A stretch of 62,951 bases of DNA, from NCBI GenBank assembly GCA_049999725.1, contig JBNGIS010016943.1:1-62951 (forward strand). The letters run 5' to 3'. The notes under the pieces were generated by a model that was not told the origin of the DNA, ran no database searches, and worked only from the letters and a program-made list of their open reading frames with translations. The stretch is from Haplomitrium mnioides (lineage: Eukaryota; Marchantiophyta; Haplomitriopsida; Calobryales). The position numbers and the translations under genes were made by a program. This document shows, in pieces, positions 53,839 to 62,951 of the stretch; within the stretch, counting starts at the first letter, position 1, and every line of letters starts with the position of its first letter.

Positions 53839-55174
53839 TCAATCAAGAAGGCATTCCGCGATCATGTGGTAACCTTTTTGGAAAATCCTCCAGAATACAT
53901 TTGCAAACTCCTTCAAAATATCATCTATCATTGAGGTAGGCGTATTTTTTCCTTCCTCTTTACTCAAGTCCATGATGGATTTGATCCAAACAGCAAAGAT
54001 AAGCAACTCTTGATCCATTAAAATAACATGCTGAACTGATTTAGGCTTCTTTACCAACATTGTTGAACACTCTAAAAAAAAATTTCACCTTGTAAGGTAA
54101 CTTGAATCTATCGCTTTGCTCAATCAAATTGAGCAGATCAGTTTTCAAGCCAAAGCAACTCTAAAATGATGTCATATTGTACATGCAATAACAAATTGCA
54201 TAGAATCCTTGTACTCTTTTCCAATCTTTAGAAAAAAATGACTTTTGAGAGTGAAACACGTCATGCTTTTGGCCATCGGCCATAGTAACAACACTCCATT
54301 TGATAGGCCTAAATTTTACTTTGATTATCTAAGCAAAACATAGTGACATAAAATTTTCACAACTCTCATTGTCTACCAACATTCTACATGATTGCTCCTC
54401 AATTATACCATCAAGATGGAACAAAGTACCTCGATCTCTTGTTGAAATTTTAATTCTATTAGAGCTTGCAAAGTTTTGAGTATGTTGTTCGAATAGTTGA
54501 GGACACAACTTAGCTCCTATAGTAGTAATTAATGAGTTATGCCTCTCTGTCATACGGATTGCTTCTTCAAATTGAGTAGGCTCTCTTATAGTAACTTCTA
54601 TTCTCGTGGGAAGCTTCAATCTCCAAACAAAGCAGTCGAGTGCTTTTTCTTCTCTTATATCTAAAATTTGCATAATTGTATTATGAAAGTTTGTAACATA
54701 GCTTTTCACTATACTAAGTTGCTTCACTTCGGCCAATCAATCTCTTGCTACTTTTGAAACATTTACAACCCTAAATCTTGAAATCGACGCTTCTTTGAAC
54801 TCACACCAAAAAACAATATGAGCAACAAATCCACATTGTGCTTGTTCTACTTAATATCTCCACTAAATCTTAGCAACTCCTTCTAATTGACTTACCGCAA
54901 ATAGAATTTATCGACTATCTTCTCTAATGTTTATAGCTTCAAAATATTTCTCACAATCCAATATGAAGCTCTAAGATGCACAAAAAACCATCCTCCCATC
55001 ATATGCTTTTGGTGGTGGAAATTGTTCATAACTCTCTTCTTCTCGAAAAGTTGCTCTTTTGTTCATTTCTCCTTCCAAAAGGCATGAAAAGATGTTCAAG
55101 ATGTTGTTCCATTGCTTAAGCCTCCACCTCTTTATTCTCCATGTCACTCACCACCAAAAAAACAAACTCCAGCT
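53839..55174 (-). pseudogene. gag-protease region of A4
   Basis: The gag block 54736-54480 reads AEVKQLSIVKSYVTNF, ALDCFVWRLKLPTRIEVTIR. The protease active site is mutated (EEQSCRMLVDNESCENFM, at about 54390-54345), with Asn-Glu in place of the residues after the Asp. The zinc knuckle between them, present in A3, is missing. The linker to RT contains SMIDDILKEFANVF. Confidence 0.75.
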
Positions 55175-55184
55175 TTGATACCAA
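55175..55184 (-). other. Primer-binding site of A4
   Basis: On the minus strand TTGGTATCAAAGC, one base from the initiator-Met tRNA site, follows the LTR end CTTTTATA. Confidence 0.85.
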
Positions 55185-55573
55185 TATAAAAGAACTCAAG
55201 AACCAAATCCAAATAAGTAAGAACTCCTAGTGAACTCTAATAGAGTTCTTCAACCAAAAGCAACTCAAGGCCCAAGCTAAGACCAAGAGTGCAAGAAAAA
55301 GCCAAGCAACCAAAGAACCCAAGTGATTTGAGAGGAACTCTAGAATGAGGAGTAGGGCTAAGAAGCCCTTCTATTTATACCAGAGAAGAGGGTGTCATCC
55401 CTCTTTCTTCACTTACAAGTCACTTCTAATTTCAATCTTAAAAGTGATTCTCTACTAAAAGTGACTTAGAAGGCAAGTTATCTTATCTCAAACCTAAAAG
55501 TGACTCTATACCACTTCCTTCACTCCTCTCAATTTTCTTATAAATAGCACAATCTTATGCTTGTACTATTACA
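55185..55573 (-). repeat. 5' LTR of A4
   Basis: 389 bp. On the minus strand it runs from TGTAATAGTACAAGCATAAG to CTTTTATA, with TATAAATAG at about 55370-55378. Confidence 0.92.
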
Positions 55574-56359
55574 CATAGTTTGATTGTTATTGCAAAATAT
55601 ATAATGTTCTAGTACAAACACCAACTTCCTAGAAATAAAAGCAATAAGTGGATGGAGTTAGAGGGAGAAAGCTAGAAGTAGAAAAATTGGTGTACCTCTT
55701 TCGTTAAGAGCCTTGAGCACCATGATCTTCAAGACTCTTTTGTCTTTCCATGTTGGCTATGATAATCTTTGCAGTGATGGTGGGCATTATGATCGTTCTC
55801 CTTGCAATCGCGATTTTCCCCTTTGGAGAAAAATGACCTCCTCTAAGAAAACAACCTTCAATGCACTTGTGATTCTGCCTTTGATGAGAAAAAATGACCA
55901 CCTCCTTTCAAGTGTGATTCTTCTTAGAATGATCAAAAACGAAATGCAAGTGAAATGTATTTGCAATGATAATGCGTTGAGCTCCTCTTCTTCAGATTTA
56001 TATACACAATGCAATACCACCCTTTGGCTGGATTTGTATGGGTGCTCTGTTCAAAATCTGTAGTCGGTTGAATTAGTGTAGGTGAAGGAGACTTTTTCCA
56101 CAAGTATGGACAAGAGTTGCACATTCAATTTTCTTTTTTTTTCCTCTTTTTTTTCTCCTCTTTTTTTTGACCAAAAGCAAACAATTGTATTTAATTTCAA
56201 GCATCAAAGGTACAACCGTGACCAGCAATCAGGCCGAGCGGCAAAACTAACAACCATTCAATCCCTTTCAAGATCTAGTTTGGTAAACCAAAGTAATCCT
56301 ACACCCTCAATCCATATTACTACTAACATTCAGATTCTAGTAAACATTGTCTTCATCAC
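55574..56359. other. Spacer between A4 and the LINE fragment, no gene
   Basis: No motif recognised on either strand. A T-rich stretch lies at about 56130-56170. Confidence 0.5.
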
Positions 56360-57400
56360 ATATACAAAGTAAATGTCTGGTGCCCCAGGTTTTGTCAAAG
56401 GTTTCAAGAATGTTATCTCTCTTCTCTTCATTATGAGCCTTCATCCAATCTCTTCACCCACTCTCCCCCACCTTATTTGGTCTATTCATGGACAAACTGG
56501 AGGCAGTACTGGTCAATGTGGGAGCCCTTGCCCCCAATCTGCTAGCCTAAACCATTGGTATTTTCTTGTACGTAGATGACATCATCCTCATGTCAACAAC
56601 AAGTATTGGACTCCAACAACACCTAAAAACATTGGACGATTTCTATAGCCAATCCGGTATGGCTGTCAATATGAAGAAAACCAAGGTTCTAGTCTTTGGA
56701 AAATGGCTCACCACAGCACAAAGGGATAACTTCAAGTTCAGGTAGGACAATGTCACAAAGTGATGAACTAGTACACCTATTTGGGGATACCAATACATAC
56801 CCAGAGAGGATGGGGCTTTGGAGCCAAGCGTAGGATTACGGCAGGTCTCGTCAGCTTATACCAATTGATTAGCTAGTGCAAGGCAAAAGATATATGGCAT
56901 ATACCCATGAGAATCGACCTCTTCCATACCTTTGTTGTTCCAACAGAAATATATGGAGCAGAAATATGGGGACCTTCTATAACTCCGGCCATATAGTTGA
57001 AACATGGTGAGAAACCCCTCAAGAGTTTCCTCACTAGATTAGCCAATGTACGCACCACCACACCTCTACACATCTTGGTAGCTGAATTTGGTATGATACC
57101 CATTGAGGCGCATGCAGTGATGAAACTTGTCACATACCTGCAATCGATCCAAGACACTACACCGGCCAGATACCCAACAATGGCTATGGAGGCATCTCGT
57201 CAAGGAGCTCTTGGAGACCCCACAAACTGGTACAATCAATGCCAGAAATGGCTGAAAATCAGGAAAAGTGCTAATGGACCATCTATCAACACATTACTTC
57301 ACAGTCATATGGCAATCACTATTGGAAAGGAAAGACTATGAAGAGAGAAAATACCTTGCAGGAGATGAGAAGATAGAATCGGATAACCTAGAAAAGAAAA
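56360..57400 (+). pseudogene. Non-LTR (LINE) reverse transcriptase fragment
   Basis: In one plus-strand frame 56546-56700 reads IGIFLYVDDIILMSTTSIGL, DDFYSQSGMAVNMKKTKVLV. This is the catalytic xxDD box and the following VNxxKTKVxxF motif of LINE reverse transcriptases. From 56997 a 114-codon frame continues with the C-terminal pattern KSFLTRLANVRTTTPLHILV, AEFGMIPIEAHAVMKLVTY. No endonuclease, 5' end or poly-A tail was found, and stops separate the two blocks (for example about 56744, 56763). The TP-AE-G pattern is commoner in animal- and alga-type LINEs than in the usual plant L1 (from memory). Confidence 0.75.
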
Positions 57401-59100
57401 GAACTGAAATGACTACGAGATAGTAAGGACTCTAGTAAGCTATCGTAGGAGAGGGGTAGAACACAATTCCGAAGCACCTTGATGCCACACACTCTAGTAG
57501 TCATTTGATTTTTAATTTTAAGTAGGGATTGTAGCTTACATCCCCTATCTAATACTTTACCTCTCATTAAAAACTCCAAATAAAGGATTGAAAAGAGAGG
57601 CATGGTAAATATTTTGAAGGTCTTAATTCAAGTTTTGTAGTCATTTGTTACCATTGACAAAAATGACTAAAGTAGAGAAACATTGATATGTCTTACTATT
57701 TCCCTTCGCAATAATTTCAAATATTTGTCCAAAATAATACAATGGTCTAATTTGGGTCATTTTGGTAGATTGTGTCATTTCAGTCAAATGGTTGAATTGA
57801 CCAAAAACAACAAAATGCTCATTTTGGATATTCATTTCTTGGTTGCTTGTCTTGCGTCACCATCGTGTTGGGTCATTTAAGGCATAAATCCATTAAGTGT
57901 TATATTATATAAGACACTCTTTTCTTTTGATGCTAGCAAGATTTATTTTTAAAGTAGGTATTTGTACATGCCGAATAAAGAACAGAGAAAACTAATGTGA
58001 AGTATTTGCATTTGATATTAAAACAATGGTGAATCTAGTTTTGCTCTTATTAGAGCCTTCGATTGGTTGATGCTTAATTGTTTTGTCTAGAACCATGCTA
58101 AAGATGAGATTAGTTTTATCTATATTATAGATGTTCTTGACCTCATAATTCATAAGCTTGTTTTGAAGTACTCACACGACCCATTCTATTGCAACCATGT
58201 TTGGATATCCTCTTTTGCTACACGATTTAAGTTTCTTGAAGTAGTGGTGGTGTTTGAAAATTTCTATCCATCTACTCAAGAAAGAAGTATTTTTTTATGC
58301 ACATGATCTCTACTAGCTTGGCACCCTTCACCTTGATTAGTTGTGTTGAAATAACCACGTGTCACACTTAGCACTTGAGAAACTATTTTGTAATGGCATG
58401 ATCTAACTTGGGGTTTTTCACATTGTATACACGTTTTCAGTTGAGTTTGGCTCATGTATAGTAGCCTTTTGCAAGTCAACTTTTTTTGGCTTGATACGCC
58501 AAAGCAACTTTAGTCATGCGCGGAGATTACTCATACTTTTGGCAAATTTCGAGCCTCTTTTGCTCCGCAAGATTGCAAGATGTTGCTTTCTTCTATGCAT
58601 GTAAAGCCATGGATTTTGGAGTTTGGTTGTAGAGACTCATTCTCTTCAACCATTAAATAGCTTCACCACATTAAGTGTTTGTCAATGATTCTACATCTTC
58701 TTGTGATTATAGAGAACTTGAGTAGCCAAATTATCTGCTCTCCCAAGACAAATACTAAAAATGAAATTGCTGGAAGAGGTGAAAGGAAGCCCACTGCACT
58801 ATTACTCATTCAACTGTCCCGCACCTTTTGACATGGTCAACCTATGTGCAAACCTCTGTTTTTAGGAATAGTTGAATAGTAAACTATCCAGAATCTGTTT
58901 GAAGAGGCTGATTCCTTTGCACTTCAATTGGGTCATGAAAATGTCGCTTTCAATAACTCTGGCATGCAATTGTTTGTCTTGTAAACTGTTTGCTGCTTTA
59001 CAACAATCAGACGCCTGAAGCTTCTTATCTTTTCATTTGAAGTTCATAAAACTGATTCAACTACTCCACCAGTGATTTGAGAGTCCTGCTATGGGTGACA
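57401..59100. other. Non-coding spacer upstream of the secreted-protein gene
   Basis: 1.7 kb without a recognisable domain or a frame above 70 codons. Confidence 0.5.
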
Positions 59101-59106
59101 TATAAT
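59101..59106 (+). promoter_or_regulatory. Possible TATA box of the secreted-protein gene
   Basis: TATAAT, 80 bp upstream of the start codon at 59186. Confidence 0.4.
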
Positions 59107-59185
59107 CGTGCCTGCCCTGATCAGATTTCAATCGTCCAGCGTTTCAGACCATCCAATTAGCAACTGTAACAATTTCTTCATCATC

Positions 59186-59497
59186 ATGGTCACCAGGGTA
59201 CAGCTTGTTGGTGCGGTGCTCATTATTGCCTCTCTGCTCGTGATGGGGGATGCGTTCGATATCTTGTTCATCAACAATTCCACGAGCATAAACCTTCGAA
59301 TCGAGAATATGAGATCGAGAATAGCGTTGCAGAACCTTCTTCCAGGACAGAATGGAAGCTTGGCACTAGTGGACGTGACTGAAGAAGGTGATTTGTTCAC
59401 CATGACGAATCTGATCACCAAGCACGAATTTTTTCACTCCCATTTAGGCATAAAAACCCCTGCGGTTGTCCTTAAACCAGAAGGAAACAGTAGCTGA
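59186..59497 (+). CDS. Small secreted protein, family not recognised (103 aa)
   Basis: The ATG at 59186 is chosen because a signal peptide begins at once: residues 2-22 are basic then hydrophobic (VTRVQLVGAVLIIASLLVMG), with a likely cut near DAF. The mature part of about 80 residues has no Cys and carries one N-linked glycosylation site (NST) near its start and others further on (NGS, NSS). It ends KTPAVVLKPEGNSS. It is the only uninterrupted, unrepeated, higher-GC frame in the window, so probably a true single-exon host gene or a first exon. An in-frame GTG at 59108 is less likely as a plant start. I cannot assign a role. Confidence 0.6.
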   Translation: MVTRVQLVGAVLIIASLLVMGDAFDILFINNSTSINLRIENMRSRIALQNLLPGQNGSLALVDVTEEGDLFTMTNLITKHEFFHSHLGIKTPAVVLKPEGNSS

Positions 59498-60117
59498 ATT
59501 GTAGTACCCGAATCGGACCGAATCGGAAAGAACATGCCCAGGGCTGGTTGATGGGATGCGGGTGCTTTATTGATTGTCTTTACAAATGTAATTGAACTCG
59601 CTCAATTATTTTTCCAGACTGTTGTGTTCTAGTACAAACTGTGCATCCCTCGGACAGTTTCTTGTTATCAAGTTTTGAGAGTCAGAGGGTCCATGAACAT
59701 AGACCTCTTCATGGCAAATAAATCTACCTTAGATTTACATCTCTAGATTGGGCTGAAAACCATACCGTCGTACAATCTGCATTGAGCGTCCCAGGGAAAA
59801 CCTTCGTACAGTACTGTTAAACCTGGCAAACTCTTCGCACAAGAGACCCAAATGCTATAACAAACACCACGGAAACAAGTCAACCGAGTCTAGCTGGCTC
59901 TCATTTACATGCACTACCAACTGATACTATCTGAAGCCTGATTCCGAAATGGATGCATAGTGATTCTTGATTTCTGCTGCAACATACCTCGTCATTCTTC
60001 ATTACATGCTAGAAACTATTGCCCACAAGCAATGCTTGACATTATAGAAATGAGTAGTGAGTCGCTATTAGACAGCATGAAGTGCAGGAGTGAAGCAAGA
60101 AGCGGGCAACAGAATGA
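59498..60117. other. 3' flank of the secreted-protein gene
   Basis: No further gene. AAATAAAT at about 59717 could serve as a polyadenylation signal. Confidence 0.45.
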
Positions 60118-62951
60118 AAGGTCATGGGAGATGACTAAGGAGAAGCAATTAATAAAAATCCTGAAATGAAAAATGAGAAGGGGCAGTGGGAGATGGCTAC
60201 AGGAAGAAGGTAACTAAGATCCTGAAATGAAAAATGAAGAGGGGACATGGGATCTAGGAGATGGCAAAGGAGAAGTAAGTAATAAAGAGTCTTAAATGAA
60301 AAATGAAAGGGTACATGGAAGATAGAAAAGTAGAAGTAAATACTCAAGATTTTGAAATGAAAAATGGACATGAGATTTGGGAGAGGCAAAGTAGAAGTAA
60401 TGCAGATCTTGAAATGAAAAATTAGAAGGGGATATGAGATCTAGCAGATGGTAAAGTAGATGTAAGGAATGAAGATCTTGATATAAAAAATGAAGACGGA
60501 CATGGGAGATGGAAAAGTAAAAGTAAGTATTCAAGATTCTAAAATAAAAAATGAAGAAAGGTCACGAGATTCGAGAGATGGTAAAAGGAGAATTAATGAA
60601 CTTGAAATGAACAATGAAGAGGGGTTATGGGAGATGAAAAAGTAGAGTAAGCACTCAAGATTCAAAAATGAAAACTGAAGAGTGGATACGAGATCATGGA
60701 GATGGTAGAGGAGATGTAATTAAGATCTTGAAATGAAAAAAAGAAAAGGAGATATGGGATCTAGTAGATGGTAAAGGAGAAGAAAGTAATGAACATTTGA
60801 AATGAAAAATGAAGAGTGCACATGGAAGATGGAAAAGTAGAAGTAAGTACTCAAGATTCTAAAATGAAAAATGAAGAGTGGACACAAGATCGAGGAGATG
60901 AGAGAGTAGAAGTAATGAAGATCTTGAAATGAAAAATAAAGAGGGGATATCAGATCTAGGAGATGGCAAAGGAGGAGTAAGTAATAAAGATCTTGAAATA
61001 AAAAACAAAGAGAGGGTATCAAATCTAGGAGATGGCAGAATTGAAGTATGTAACGAAGATCCTAAAATGAAAAATGAAGTGGGGATATGGGATCTACGAG
61101 ATGGTAAAGTAGAAGTAAGTAATGAAGATCTTGAAATGAAAAATGAATAGGGGACATAAGATCTAGGAGATAGCAAAGGAGAAGTACGTAATTAAGATCG
61201 TGAAATGAAAAATGAAGAGAGGATACGTGACTTAAAAGATAGCAAAGTAAAAGTAAGTAATGAAGGTCAAAATGAAAAATGAATAGGGGACTTGGGATAT
61301 GGTATATGAAGAATACGTAATGAAGATCGAGAAATGAAAACTGAAGAAGGGATATGGGATCTTCTAGATGGCAAAGTAGAAGTAAGTAACAAAGATCATG
61401 AAAAAAAATTGAAGAGGGGGTATAGGATCTAGGAGATGACAAAAGAGAAGTAAGAAATAAAGATTGTGAAATGAAAAATGAAGAGGGGATATGGGATTAA
61501 GAAGATGGCAAAAGAGAAGAGAGGAATGAAGATCTTAAAAAGAAAAATGAAGACAAGACATGGGAGATAGAAAAGTAGAAATAAGTACTCAAAATTTTGG
61601 AATGAAAAATGAAGAGTGGACACGAGATCTGGGAGATGGCAAAGGAGAAGCAATGTAGATCTTTAAATGAAAAATGAAGACGTGATATGGGATCTAGTAG
61701 GTGGCAAAAGAGAAGTAAGTAATTAAGATCTTGAAAAGAAAAATAAAGCGGGGATATTGGATCTAAGAGATGGCAAAGTAGAAGTAAGTAAAGAAGATCT
61801 TGAAATAAAAAATGAAAAGGGGACATAGGAGATAGAAAAATTGAAGTAAGTAGTCAAGATTCAAAAATGAAAAATGAAGAGTGGACACGAGATCTAGGAG
61901 ATGGCAAAGAAGAAGTAATGAAGATCGTGAAATGAAAAATAAAGAGGGGATATAGGATCTAGGAGTTGGCAAAAAACATGTAAGAAATGAAGAATATGAA
62001 ATAAAAAAATGAAGAGGGAACTTGGGAGATGGAAAAGTACAAGAAGTATTCAAGATTTTGAAATGAAAAATGAAGAGTGCTCATGAGATCCGAGAGATGG
62101 CAAACAAGAAGTAATGAAGATCTTGAAAAACAAAATGAAGATGGGATATGGAATCTAGTAGATGGCAAAGGAGAAGTAAGTAATGAAGATCTTGAAATTA
62201 AAAATGAAAAGAGATATGGGATCTAGGAGATGGCAAAGGGGAAGTAAGTAATGAACAACCAGAAATGAAAATCGAAGAGGGGACATAGGAGATGGAAGAG
62301 TAGAAGTAAGAAGTCAAGATTCTGAAATAGAAAATAAAGAGTAGACACGAGATTAAGAAGATGGTAGAGTAGAAGTAATGAAGATCTTGAAATTAAAAAT
62401 TAAGAGGGGAAATGGGATCTAAGAGATGGCATAGGAGAAGAAAGTAAAAAACATCTTGAAATTAAAAATCAAGAGGGGATATGAGATCTAGTAGATGGCA
62501 AAAGAGAAGTAAGTAATAAAGATATTGAAATGAAAACTTAAGAAAGGATATGGGATCTAGGAGATGGCAAAGGAGAAGTAAGTAATGAAAATTGTGAAAT
62601 GAAAAATGAAGAGGGGATATGGGATCTAGCAGATGGCAAAGGAGAAGTAGTGAAGATCCTAAAATAAAAAATGAAGAGGGGATATAGGATCTAGTAGATG
62701 GCAAAGTAGAAGTAAGCAATGAAGTGGGGATGTGGGATCTAAGAGATGGCAAAGAAAAAGTAAGTAATGAAGATCCTCAAATGAAAAATGAAGAGGGGAT
62801 ATGGGATCTAGAAGATGGCAAAGAAGAAGTAAGTAATGAAGATCTTGAAATGAAAAATGAAGAGTGGATATGGGATCTAGAAGATAACAAAGAAGAAGAA
62901 GTAATTAAAATCCTGAAATGAAAAATTAAGAGGGAGTATAAGATCTAGGAG
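60118..62951. repeat. Minisatellite with 69-bp main unit, reaching the window end
   Basis: At least 40 imperfect units. The main type contains GGGGATATGGGATCTAGGAG and TAAGTAATGAAGATCTTGAA, 69 bp long (23 codons). Shorter variants of about 62 bp (GAGATGGAAAAGTAGAAGTA, then ACTCAAGATT) and 65 bp (TGGACACGAGATCTAGGAGA) occur in pairs between runs of the main type, giving a higher-order pattern. On the plus strand the 69-bp unit translates as MKNEEGIWDLGDGKGEVSNE plus DLE; the minus strand is also open in long pieces. Confidence 0.93.

Larger units (their letters stand above)
51813..55573 (-). mobile_element. Family A chromovirus copy A4, 3' end missing
   Basis: 5' LTR at 55185-55573, then gag-protease, RT, RNase H and most of the integrase core on the minus strand. 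The last A-family sequence, at 51813, reads IEHANCTI, directly at the BC edge; the post-core domain and 3' LTR are absent. It has the best preserved RT of the four copies. Confidence 0.92.

Noticed and set aside
61062-61442. 126-codon minus-strand frame (Leu/His/Ser-rich, membrane-like)
   Set aside because: Produced by the 69-bp repeat read backwards; long frames follow from the multiple-of-three unit and few CTA/TTA/TCA in it, not from a gene.
60118-62951. Centromeric or telomeric satellite
   Set aside because: Not a telomere motif, and the 62-69-bp mixed units with reading frame do not resemble the 150-180-bp centromere repeats common in plants; one array end alone cannot settle it.

Overview
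The window looks like nuclear DNA of a land plant with a repeat-rich genome. The evidence is AT-rich sequence, Ty3/gypsy and Copia retrotransposons primed by plant-type tRNA sites, a Tat/Athila-like giant element, plant-type introns, and in-frame stops of the kind CHG cytosine methylation leaves. I cannot name the species; a gymnosperm or a seed-free plant would both fit. Almost everything is decayed mobile DNA, and only one short ORF (59186-59497) looks like an ordinary intact host gene. Three assembly gaps (6240-6249, 6708-6807, 17499-17508) are present.

Layout. (1) 1-5480: two copies of a small chromodomain Ty3/gypsy family, here called family A: A1 (+, 3' part) and A2 (-, both LTRs, large internal deletion). 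(2) 6452-20855: a complete 14.4-kb giant Ty3/gypsy element E with 3.3-3.6-kb LTRs, a tRNA-Asp-type primer site and a perfect 5-bp target duplication. Its gag is interrupted by a solo LTR of family D. (3) 21650-23060: a Copia remnant on the minus strand. (4) About 23480-40640: a broken copy of an unusual element, here called BC, carrying a ParB-like/DNA-methyltransferase gene (C1, minus strand) and a transposase-like gene (B1, plus strand). It is split by an unclassified LTR-like insertion, by A3 (28402-32960) and by a D element (36413-40266). (5) 43545-51812: a second BC copy without internal insertions, in the opposite orientation (B2 minus, C2 plus, head to head around a 460-bp spacer). (6) 51813-55573: A4, a minus-strand family A copy without its 3' end. 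(7) 56360-57400: a non-LTR (LINE) reverse transcriptase fragment. (8) 59186-59497: a small secreted-protein gene. (9) 60118-62951: a minisatellite with 69-bp main units that keeps a 23-residue reading frame.

The most interesting object is BC. Its two copies agree on two divergently transcribed, intron-bearing genes. One reads as a transposase-like DDE protein (DGMDQ and GHxHDQI-type motifs). The other reads as a ParB-like domain followed by an amino-methyltransferase with motif IV before motif I (beta-class order). Introns and flanks of both genes hold arrays of a quasi-palindrome whose best examples are perfect 18-mers of the form GTCCATGCNNGCATGGAC. Candidate inverted terminal sequences occur on both sides. 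My reading is a large DNA transposon that couples a transposase with a self-encoded ParB-methyltransferase and carries its own palindromic binding or methylation sites. All copies here are broken, so function is inferred from conserved motifs.
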